From: Emmonsiellopsis sp. PD_33 | Lineage: Eukaryota; Ascomycota; Eurotiomycetes; Onygenales; Ajellomycetaceae | Assembly: GCA_032988165.1 (NCBI GenBank) | Contig: JANTQF010000189.1 | Coordinates: 1-64,000, forward strand | Length of the DNA stretch: 64,000 nucleotides | Direction: 5' to 3' | Shown here: positions 49,701 through 58,620 of the stretch, in pieces | Layout of the letters: every line of letters begins with the position of its first letter | Position numbering within the stretch: the stretch's first letter is position 1 | The notes under the pieces: model-generated | The model's database searches: none | Seen by the model: only the letters and a program-made list of their open reading frames with translations | Told to the model about the DNA's origin: nothing | Translations under genes and position numbers: made by a program

Positions 49701-50228
49701 ATGGAAAACTCTCACAACTAGCCACAGAAACTACTGACAATCACCTTTCATCTCAATGTGATGAAATCCATCTTGATGGGACACTTAGCCTACAAAACTA
49801 TATATAAAATGCCAGTAAACTCACTAATTATGGTGCTCATGGTAATACCACAAATGCAAGCCTTCAGTGTAAGATGAGATATTACTCTAGCACTGGATGA
49901 AGCAGCAACAATTACTAAAGACTATTATAATCAGTGACACCAACAAAGGAACTTCCAGGTTGGGGACAGGGTCCTTCTTTGCCTACACTGCAGCTATGAG
50001 ATATCAGTGACAAAAATAATGTGAAAATACAATAATCAGTTTGTGGGTCCCTTTAGAGTACTTGAGCATATTAGGTCTCTTACATACAGATTGAAGCTAC
50101 CACATATGATGCAGATCTATCTAGTTATCAGTGTAGCTATACTGGAGCTACTCCCACAAGTAAAGAATTCATATGGATGTGAACATCCTGAGCCACCATC
50201 AGTATAATCAGCAGGTGATGGTGGAAAG

Positions 50229-50392
50229 CCCATCTACAAAGTAGAGAAGATTATAGATAAACAGCTTTCACATGGAAAGACCTAGTACCTAGTCAGATGG
50301 AAAGAATATACTGCAAAGGATGACCAATGAATAAACAAGAAAGACACTAAAGGATTAAAGGAGCTCATCCAGGACTATGAAAGAGCACATCC
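50229..50392 (+). pseudogene. Gypsy integrase C-terminal chromodomain
   Basis: About 55 codons start at YKVEKIIDKQLSHGKT and contain YLVRWKEYTAKD, the chromodomain consensus. In chromoviruses this module directs integration to heterochromatin marks. Two stops interrupt it. Confidence 0.78.
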
Positions 50393-50589
50393 CACTAAAG
50401 CTTCTAAGAAGCAAAGGCACTGAAGAAAATAAAGAAAATAAGTATTTTTATCATAAGCACATATGACATAGAATATGGATTCTTCACAGGCATCAAATGT
50501 CTAGGAATATAAGTAACAGACATACCCACCCCTTATACTAATAATATCACCACAATGATAGATTTACCATAGACACATGACATCTAACC

Positions 50590-52915
50590 CCCCTTTTATT
50601 CACCATAACAACACATTGAATAAAATAAACATACAGAACTCTTAGATCAACTCCCCTCATACTCTCATCTCTGACAGATAAACAGCTATGGAGAAATCAC
50701 TACCCTCATGATGATTTAGTATCTAGATTCAGATAACCTACCAACACACCTTGAAGACCCCTATCATAATTTTGATGCCATATATTATAGCAACATTGCA
50801 CAAGCAGAGAAGCAGCACTTTTACCAGGATATTAAGATTTAATAAACAGTATAGTATTTAATACTCAATCTGCATACATCATCAGCTTGAACATCAGCAC
50901 TGGAGCCTCTACAGATCCACTGTAATGCTACCCCATAATAGTTTGACATCTCTGATATTAACATCCAACTGCTCCTAATGAATATAATCAGAGAACTTGA
51001 AGATGAGTGCATGCTCCACATAGTCATAACTATATACCCTGACCTTCACCTACTAAAGATGAATCATAACTACAGCTGCTGCTGACTACCCCCAGACCTG
51101 AAAGCATCAAGTAGTGACACAGACCCTTTTGAATTTAGAATCAAGCATTCACATCAAAGGGTGAGAGTGCAAATCCTGCATAGTGATAGACAAGAAATGA
51201 CAAAGGACTGCATTGACATATTAGATTTTCCATGGTATAAGACCAAATCAGAACTACAATATTAAATGGGGATGAATGTATCAGTGCTGACATACTACTC
51301 CTCCTTCTGCCAGGCAACTACATACAACCTCAGAATAATCAATGAAGATATATAAGACTGTATCATAGATGCTAAGAGAGAAGTAGAAGACACTTGTATG
51401 AGACAAATAGTTAAGACACTATACTCTGACCTCCCCATTAAGAAGTTCCATTATAATTGTGATGGCCCAAGAATCCCCAAAGTTGGATGTGAGCTACCAA
51501 ATAGTGACTCAGACCCAGTCAAGTTTGACATTTAAGATAAATATCAGCAGTAACATGTATAAACACTCAGACAGAACAGCTTCACCTCAACCACCAAAGA
51601 AGTCATTAACTACTTCAGGTTATCCAGATATAGCATGAAGACAGAGATCACAGAATATAGAGATAAGATGGCAGGACAAAAGAAGAATGCTACTAACCCA
51701 GAAACTCCAAAAGATAGAAAAGCCAAGATCTAATAGTAATAGTAACTCATACTGGAGTCCTCACAACAACAGAAGAAACATTAAAATGCAGAACAAAACT
51801 CACCTGCCTCCACCTCTATCAGAATCAGAAATAGAGGAGGATAAAAGTGAGTATGCAGAGAAGGATCCATTTGTGGACAATAACCAAAAGATAATGGATG
51901 TTAATAATGGAGATGCAGGTTAAAACAATAATGATGATCATAGCAATGATAGAATCTTCTTGCAGCAAGATAAAGGGAACACTCTAGACTTCAAATCAAT
52001 ATTCAACCTGTTGCACAAGCAAGGAGGTGTAGAGGCTATAGAGGTCAAAAGATTAGCAGCTATCATTATTGCAGACAGCAAATTATTAATGAATGAGATT
52101 TAGGCAGCAAACCTGAAGCTCCTTATCATACTGGCCAGACAGAAGATATGAATGAATGAGCTAGAAACCTCTATCCAGAGAATCAACAAACAATGAAATA
52201 TTCTCTCTAAAAAAGAAACCTAATGTAGACATAACAAATAGAAAGAAAACTAACCCCCTGTGACATTCAAAATAGATAACACCCTATATTTCTCTGCATT
52301 GAAAATCTGGGTGGCCCCTCAACATGGATGGGACATTGAAGGAAATGCTCCAGATGCACTACCCCAACTTGTCAAACCCACTCTGTGTAAAATAATGATT
52401 GGGATGACAATGAATAATACCCCTTTACATTGTATTACAAATTAAAAGACAGGTGACATCTCTGAGATACATAATAATAATGAACCCATCTTCATCTGCC
52501 TATATGCAACTTACCCAGAATGAGAGTTCTATAACAGTCTGGGATGTCATCTGCAAGAACAGTTTATCTGTTTTAATGAAGATTACAGTTCCCTTGAAGA
52601 CCTCACATGTGAGGTAAAAGTAATGCAGCTTACCCACAAACAAGATCTTACCTGCATCCATGATGAGCACTACAAAGTCATAAACAAATAGTGTAATAGT
52701 ATTTAAACATGAGAAATTAAAGTGCTACAGAATGAATGGCAGAAGAACAATAAAAACATCTTCCCACCTGAAATAATCTAGGAAGATGTTGATAAGGCCA
52801 TAAACTAGCTTCAGCACAACATCAAGAAGGAGTGCCTCAAAAAACTGAGGATAGTATGAATTGGCCAACCAGAAACCATGATCATTCAGTCTATATGTAA
52901 ACTCCCAGGTGAGTA
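50590..52915 (+). pseudogene. Unassigned extra coding region of the gypsy element
   Basis: Downstream of the chromodomain, coding-like plus-strand sequence continues for about 770 codons before the 3' LTR. One frame runs with scattered C-to-T-type stops to about 51.75 kb. A frame change follows near 51.73-51.79 kb, and then a second stretch is readable to 52.9 kb (open parts 51687-51923 and 52260-52445). The first part carries a repeated acidic motif (SSDTDPFEF and NSDSDPVKF). The middle is Ser/Glu-rich with PPPLSESEIEED. The last part is Lys-rich and helical. I recognise no domain. It may be an additional retroelement ORF, a captured gene or a fused second element. Confidence 0.45.
51731..51745 (+). 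other. Stop-codon ladder, probable mutated glutamine tract
   Basis: Five consecutive in-frame stops, TAA TAG TAA TAG TAA, follow an open frame. The simplest origin is CAA CAG CAA CAG CAA with a C-to-T change in every CpA. Confidence 0.6.
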
Positions 52916-53302
52916 ATGATAGTGCTGTCTATAGACCTCCCTATCTACAGTACTCTTACAACACACCTCATTATTTTCTCTCCTATACTATTTCCAACCT
53001 GTCTTTTCATAGTCTTTCCCTCAGTTGTTTGGATCTACCACACTACCCACACTGACACTGACATGTTCAATATATGCCTGCCTGCCATTCCATGTTTCTG
53101 GCATTATCTACTTTATTTAAATTGGCTAGTATTCTCTTTTCATGCCTCCAACCTGTGGAGATGCTACCATTTGGTGAAGTAGTTTTGTTTTATTTTGCTT
53201 ATTTTACCTCTATATGTGGAGATGCCACCTCTCACAGTGAGATTAGTTAGTTTGCTTAGTTTATCAGTGAGGACACTGATCTTTTTCTGTATCCTGGTGC
53301 TC

Positions 53303-53460
53303 TACTACATGCATACAGCTACTGCATTCCTTCCTTCCACTACTATAGCTAGTTAGTAAGCAGAGTGGATCAACCTTATGTCAGCTACAGATCTTCCATA
53401 ATCCTAGAAGAATCAAGCTTATTTGACATCATTTTCATGACCTCTTACATTATTGTAGTA
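53303..53460 (+). repeat. Gypsy LTR, right copy (3' LTR)
   Basis: 158 bp, from TACTACA to TGTAGTA, partner of 43644-43801. Confidence 0.93.
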
Positions 53461-53465
53461 AGGGT
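53461..53465. repeat. Target-site duplication of the gypsy element (right)
   Basis: AGGGT, matching 43639-43643. Confidence 0.9.
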
Positions 53466-54010
53466 GATTATATTGTTGTTCAACACCCTATCATACAACA
53501 GAAGAAGTTGCCAACTCTCCACTATAATAAAGTCAATTGATCAGTTCATCATCAAAAAATTGATCTCTAGGTCAAAATGGTCTCTGATCTCCACATTCTT
53601 AATATCACTATGAATTCTGAACCACTCATCTAGCCAACCTTCTATATTCTTGCCCTGAGGTTTTTTGTATAGGGCATTATAATGATCTCTGACCTCAGTT
53701 TTTCAGTCCATTGTGGTGGGGGAGAAGCAGTATTCAAAAGCATATATGATATCTTTAATGTGAGTATTACCAGTCTTCATAATATACTCCATCTCTACTC
53801 TCACCACTGACATTATAATAAGTTCATACATCTTATTCATTGCTGTCTGATGTTTTTCATACACCATCAGATATTTATCAAATGTTTTCTCACTCTCATT
53901 ATTGCTAATTTCTGGTTTTGAAACATCTGGCCAGTAACTATCTCTTTTCAAATTGATATAATCACAGATGTTGTTATTCTCTACTATTAATAGGATGTTC
54001 ATATACTAAA
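53466..54010 (-). pseudogene. Copia Gag N-terminal remnant
   Basis: The frame at 53703-54002 is a 99-residue piece with the Gag layout of fungal copia elements: acidic N-terminus, then EKHQTAMNKMYELIIMSV. It was continuous with 43332-43562 before the gypsy insertion. Confidence 0.65.
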
Positions 54011-54360
54011 GCTCCTAGTCTTTACTGATCTTCAGTAGCATCACAGTGCACCTGATTACTTTAGATGTCATCATGACAGGTTTGTACAGGGCTTTCTCCC
54101 CATTTTTTGATTCATATGGAGGTTTATATGGAGGTTTATATGGGGCTTTCTCCCTGTTTTTCAGTTATAGAGCACTCTGGCTCTGGGTTAAGGTTCAGGT
54201 GGAGAGCTGCAGCTGTGGCTCCCATGGTTCTTGGGGGATGTCCCCAAGGGTAGGTTTTCAGAGGTTATCAGTATTTCATGCAAATAGCATGCAGTATAGG
54301 GCAAAAAGTGATGAAATAATGGTTATAAGGATAAAGACTATGTTAAATATGCAATGGAAA

Positions 54361-54376
54361 TTGCTGGGCTCATAAC
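54361..54376 (-). other. Copia primer-binding site for an internal tRNA-iMet segment
   Basis: Directly inside the 5' LTR the minus strand reads GTTATGAGCCCAGCAA. Its complement GCTGGGCTCATAAC equals the anticodon arm of initiator tRNA-Met, so priming would use a half-tRNA, as in Drosophila copia. Confidence 0.7.
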
Positions 54377-54542
54377 TATCAGCATACATTGTGTTATAGA
54401 GGTAAAAACATGTGGAATTGAATTGATGTGGTACGACCCATAAGAGGTTGTAGAATAACTAACTAATTTATAGGGAAAGTGTGGTATGCTATGTGTGAAC
54501 TAACATCAAGTGAGATTATGTGAGAACTCGGGTTTCCCGACA
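54377..54542 (-). repeat. Copia LTR, right copy (5' LTR)
   Basis: 166 bp; on the minus strand it runs from TGTCGGG to CTGATA. Partner of 39028-39193. Confidence 0.92.
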
Positions 54543-54547
54543 CATGC
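54543..54547. repeat. Target-site duplication of the copia element (right)
   Basis: CATGC, matching 39023-39027. It forms the last bases of the F-box gene's 5' part (minus strand GC-ATG). Confidence 0.9.
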
Positions 54548-54749
54548 TCCCCATGTAGTATTCGGGGGAGGATGGGGGCTGGTATGTAAACCAGGTCGCT
54601 TCGTCTTGTTCGCATTCAATGCGGAGACGGGCGAATGGAACGCGCAGGTTTGGCCAACTTAGGGAGAGGCTGTAGATTTCTAGCCTGATTTCGGGGGGCA
54701 GGTGAAGGAATGATAAGGGTGTGCCAGGTTGGGTGATAGATGGGGGCAT
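54543..54749 (-). pseudogene. 5' part of the split F-box-like gene
   Basis: 69 codons from the ATG at 54749. Residues about 13-30 read SFLHLPPEIRLEIYSLSL, the F-box/2EXR-like motif common in fungal proteins. The frame ends YYMGSM at the target duplication and then runs into LTR-derived codons and a stop. Removing the insertion and one CATGC copy would join it in frame to 39022. The promoter side (54750 onward) is intact, so a truncated product of about 77 residues could still be made. Confidence 0.78.
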
Positions 54750-55750
54750 TTTGGGTGCAAATATTGCTAACAGAGGGCGCCTTTTTTTCCCTTTCTTCTT
54801 CTTTTGGCTGGAGTCAAGGCAAATTCAATGAACAATATATGGGGATGAGTTGATGGGAAGCGCGGATTTGGAGAAGCGGATTTTATATCTGACTGGGGGG
54901 GCAGATCGAGGACGGATTGATTATTTGAGAAGTGTCCTGTTGTTACGCGGGATAGCACCCCGATTTATACCGCCTCTAGGCTTGACCAAACGGTAGCGAA
55001 AGGCATATCCGCTGGTTTGTGATTTGTTTGTAGAATCATCAAGGGAGCGATGCGCATGAGGCTCTTTCCGCGGCGTTGGGGGCGGTTCGGCTTAAGCGCT
55101 GCTGTAACTAGTTAAGCGCTAGCCGCCCCGAACAGGGGGTGACTCTTAACCAAACTACATTCGATCAACCTCATCCTTTGTCTGCTTTGACATTCGGTTT
55201 GCAACTTATTTACTGTTGGAATTCAAGAACTGCAACACAAATATAGTCATAGTAAAAAGCAGTAACTTAACCTATCTTACAATAGCCAAGCAACAAATCA
55301 CAGAAATGGGACTGAAATAGATCAAATTCCCTCAATTCGGAATATTCGTCAACATGATCAAACAGCAATCAAATTCAGAAAATCTCCACCGCATAACCGA
55401 CGCCCCGACGTTCATCACCCCTCATCCCTAACCGCTGGAGTAATGGGCCCCCCTTAGGGCACAGGCTTGGGCCCGGGCTTGATATCTCTATTGGCACTAT
55501 TGAAGTCAATATCATACTACTAGTACTTCTGCACGCCGGCTGGTCATCGCCCGGCATCAAAAATAGGTTATCATACCATACGTCTTGATATCCTTGTTAT
55601 CAAAAGAAAAATCATGTATATCCCATCATCATCCATCCCTCAGTACTAACAGAAAAACCCCCACCATTCCCATCCTATCCCAATCCAATCAAACAAACCC
55701 AAAAAACAATCGAGATCGAGAAAACCAAACAAAAAAAAGAAAGAAAGAAA
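54750..55750. other. Intergenic region
   Basis: 1 kb between the start of the split F-box-like gene and the TMA22 stop. CpG is present, so this is host DNA. No gene is supported. Confidence 0.4.
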
Positions 55751-56755
55751 TCACCCACCCCCCTTCTTCTTCTTATCCTCCACCAACTCAACATTATCCT
55801 CCGGCACCACCCCCCCATAAACCTCCATCAACCAGTCAAACACATCGTCACTGACATCACCCTGCACCGTAATCTCCTCCCCAGACCCTCCCTGCGCCGT
55901 CGCCGCCACCCCACTAACGGCCTTCGTCACACTACTCCCCGTCGCAAACTTCTTGCCCAGTTCTTTAGCGATTTTCTTATTCTCCAGCCCGTGCGCCTCC
56001 AGGCCGGAAATCACAGTGACGTATTTCCGCTTGTTGCGCTCGACGCGCTTGATTTGGACCTTTGCGGCAGCTTTGCGTTCCTGGTTACGTGTTTCGGCTA
56101 GAGCGGCTTTGGCTTCCTTTTTGGCGGCGTCTTTGGCGGCGCGTTCGCGCGCGGTGAGGGAGAGGGTGTTTAGGTTTGCGGATATGGTTTCTGTGGTTGT
56201 TTTGTTTGTTTGTTAGTCTGAGTAGATATGAAATATTTTTCTTTTGTTTGGGTTGGTTATGATATTCTGTGTCGGGAGGGAGGAAGGAAGCCCAGCGGAC
56301 ACCCAGGTGGGGGAGACCTCTTGCTCAGGGGAGAACCAGGGATGGGATTATGCATACCATCGGAATATAACCGCTGATGCATATCCGGATGATTCTTCTC
56401 TAGCCATTCCTGGCACTTTTTCACTGTGCCGCCGAATTCGCAATACTACACACGCCATATTACTCCCCCCAACGGCGAACCCTTAGCCATTTTGTTCTGC
56501 CCCTCCGTTGAATTGGATTGGGAAAGGAAAAGCGCTTTGGAAGATCTCATTGTATAATGGACGGGGAGCCGTCACGTACCTCGGGCGGGAGTGAGCAGAC
56601 TGGATAAATGTTAGTTTATCTGTTATGCCCGTTTGGCTGCTGGCGGGGTGGGATATGGGTTTGCATGGCGGGGCTGGAGGGGGATTGCACTCACCTCCGC
56701 AATATACTACATGTCTCGCCTGGGGCTCTGCGGGTGCTTCAGCTGTGTCTGCCAT
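55751..56755 (-). CDS. TMA22: Ribosome-recycling factor Tma22 (density-regulated protein, SUI1 domain)
   Basis: Minus-strand exons 56755-56695, 56599-56580 (20 nt), 56445-56358 and 56190-55751, introns 95, 134 and 167 bp, give 202 residues (yeast Tma22 is 198). With Tma20 (MCT-1) it removes deacylated tRNA and recycles 40S subunits after termination. The N-terminal zinc-binding part is assembled over three exons: VVYCGGVCSLPPE, then YCEFGG and KKCQEWLEKNHP. A charged helical linker follows. The C-terminal SUI1/eIF1-like domain starts at VQIKRVERNKRKYVTVISGLE and ends with a Lys/Gly tail. The 20-nt exon is required because it supplies the Cys of the second zinc ligand pair in frame. Confidence 0.93.
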
Positions 56756-57778
56756 GTCTGTGGTGGATTCTGCGGTGTCTGAGGAGGGAAAGAATATCTT
56801 CCTATCACCACGCGGAGGTTGTGAGGTTCGTTTGGTGGTGGTGAGATCATGGGCGAATGCTGGCTGTAAATAATGTATGGTGATGTATTGGTAACTATTA
56901 CCGGATTATAGTGGGGCCGGCCCGGCAGTATCAAGCCATTGACTTCAGCTCCTTCTTGCTCTTTTGATTTGTGTCTGGCATGGCAATCTTGGGGCTGCAA
57001 ATATATTGCCAGGCTTGAATAATGGTTTTGGGGGATGCCGAACTGTTTCCCAGGTGCCACATTGAATTGAGATTGTTCCCCAGCACTGACTGGTAAGTTT
57101 CTACCCATCAGGATCATTTGCAACACGGAGAAAAACACTGAGCAATGCAATCCCTGAAGCTCAAGATGATAAGATTCAATGTTTACTAAATGCTCAAGCC
57201 AATCCTAATCAATGAGTGCAATCTAGGACAAGCCCAAATATCAATTAAGAATGGGTTGGCAATTCATGAGGTTGCTAAACCTACCACATCCCGGTCTCTC
57301 AAATGCTACAATCGCTAGAGAAGACACACCTCATCGCACATCTGCATGGGGGAAACATTGGCCCAGACATCCAATGCATCCACCACTCGGTATAAAAAGG
57401 GCCTTACATTGAGATCTGACGCCAGAGCGGGACGGTATATGCCATTGAGTCCTCTATGTATTGATACCCTAGCATTCCCATGAGACATTGGACTAAACAC
57501 ATCCCCCACAACGAGGACGGAATTTGTCATGTTTATACTTTTGACAGAACTGCAGTTCTGTCCTCATGGATCATGCATTAATGATTCCTGAGCGAGGAAG
57601 GAGCTGGAGATAACTCACGCATACAGTACATCAACCCAAAGCGACTGATCTAAACCCGACTCGGGGGTATCAGCTCGCACTTTCGGGGGAGATGGTTTCG
57701 CAATCCACCTGGAACATGTCCTTTGGTTCTGGATGGGCCTTTAGGAATCCAAAGTAGCTTGTCCGGGTCGACAGTTGA
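56756..57778. other. Intergenic region
   Basis: Upstream region of TMA22 and of the gene at 57779. No coding region is supported; a 5' exon of the next gene could hide around 57.7 kb. Confidence 0.35.
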
Positions 57779-58423
57779 CCCTATAGTAAGACCTTCTATA
57801 TCCCAGAAGCTTACGAATCGCTGCCATCCCTTCGGGAGGCTGCCAACCTGTTCAAGGAAACGCAGGCGAGGGAGCCCTTACTAGACCCCATAGGACAGCT
57901 CTTTCTCGACTCCGGAATGCATGAACGGTATGGAGTCAGCCTGCTGCACCAGCATTTTTCGATGGAGACCAACCGGCGGCTTGTGGACCTCCGAAACATG
58001 TCTACGCCGTGGACTGTCAACAACAGTGATATTGTGGTGCCCAAATATGAAGGCTTCGTCATTCCGCGGACGTTCAGGTTCTTCAACGGAATTTGGTCTC
58101 CAGTTGAATTCGATTATTCGCCGTGCACGTCTGACGGCGACCCTGATCAGGAGTTCCTTGAGGGAATCTCGGCCCTTCTTCGCCAACACGGTTTAGATAA
58201 CGTACTTGGTGTTCGTTCTCTAGGCAGACACGACTCGGAGTTATCCGTGGAGATTACCGAGGGCAAAACCAACATCATGATGCCACGTGGATCGGTCAAG
58301 GATTCGGAGCTTATTGAAGCTTTTTGGGTTTTTAACCCTGATAATGACGATAGGCGCCATTGCAGAGAGTGGTGCTGGAGGGACACTGAGGGAAATCATC
58401 TTAGTGATCATGGATGTTCCTAA
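57779..58423 (+). CDS. Unrecognised conserved-looking protein, 5' end uncertain
   Basis: The frame is open from 57779 to the stop at 58423 (214 codons), but the first ATG in it is at 57917 (MHERYG), which would give 168 residues. The sequence before that ATG (AYESLPSLREAANLFKETQ, then PLLDPIGQLF) looks coding. An upstream exon joined at the TATAG acceptor at 57782-57786 is therefore possible, although I find no convincing donor. The core (YGVSLLHQHF, then NRRLVDLRNMSTPW, and a C-terminal CREWCWRDTEG) resembles uncharacterised fungal proteins I cannot name. It is the last host gene before the repeat block. Confidence 0.55.
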   Translation, partial: PYSKTFYIPEAYESLPSLREAANLFKETQAREPLLDPIGQLFLDSGMHERYGVSLLHQHFSMETNRRLVDLRNMSTPWTVNNSDIVVPKYEGFVIPRTFRFFNGIWSPVEFDYSPCTSDGDPDQEFLEGISALLRQHGLDNVLGVRSLGRHDSELSVEITEGKTNIMMPRGSVKDSELIEAFWVFNPDNDDRRHCREWCWRDTEGNHLSDHGCS

Positions 58424-58620
58424 CTTTGTATGTAGGCAAACAGGAGATTTGTGCTATCAAATCCTAACAGTCCATCTTTATTATTGATCCTTTTCAATAG
58501 TACAGGGGTGTTGTAAATATTTGCTACCTTAAATAAGCCTGACAAGAACCTGGGAGCCGCATCCACTATTAGTTTGCTTTATGATTCACAAAGGTAATTC
58601 GATGTTTTCCTTGAGATCAA
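58424..58620. other. Transition from host DNA to repeat block
   Basis: 3' flank of the preceding gene. CpG dinucleotides disappear at about 58,600. Confidence 0.4.

Larger units (their letters stand above)
43644..53460 (+). mobile_element. Ty3/gypsy chromovirus retrotransposon, dead, nested in copia
   Basis: 9,817 bp, with 158-bp LTRs and AGGGT target duplications. Plus-strand order: Gag, C2H2 finger, aspartic protease, reverse transcriptase, RNase H, integrase, chromodomain, then about 2.3 kb of further coding sequence, then the 3' LTR. Integrase after reverse transcriptase plus a chromodomain identify a chromovirus. Every domain has stop codons of the kind produced by C-to-T change, and CpG is almost absent. 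It is larger than a standard chromovirus because of the extra downstream coding region. Confidence 0.93.
39028..54542 (-). mobile_element. Ty1/copia LTR retrotransposon, dead, host of a nested gypsy element
   Basis: Bounded by 166-bp LTRs and CATGC target duplications. Its own length without the nested element is about 5.7 kb. On the minus strand the order is LTR, primer-binding site, Gag, [gypsy insertion], Gag end, protease, integrase, reverse transcriptase, RNase H, polypurine tract, LTR, the copia order with integrase before reverse transcriptase. The frames are broken by many TAA/TAG/TGA codons attributable to C-to-T or G-to-A change. It lands inside the F-box-like gene, antiparallel to nothing else in the region: element and gene share the minus strand. 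Confidence 0.93.

Noticed and set aside
43644..53460. The 158-bp repeats as LTRs of the copia element
   Set aside because: Their AGGGT duplications and terminal sequence differ from the outer 166-bp LTRs, and Gag-Pol inside them is plus-strand gypsy while copia is minus-strand.
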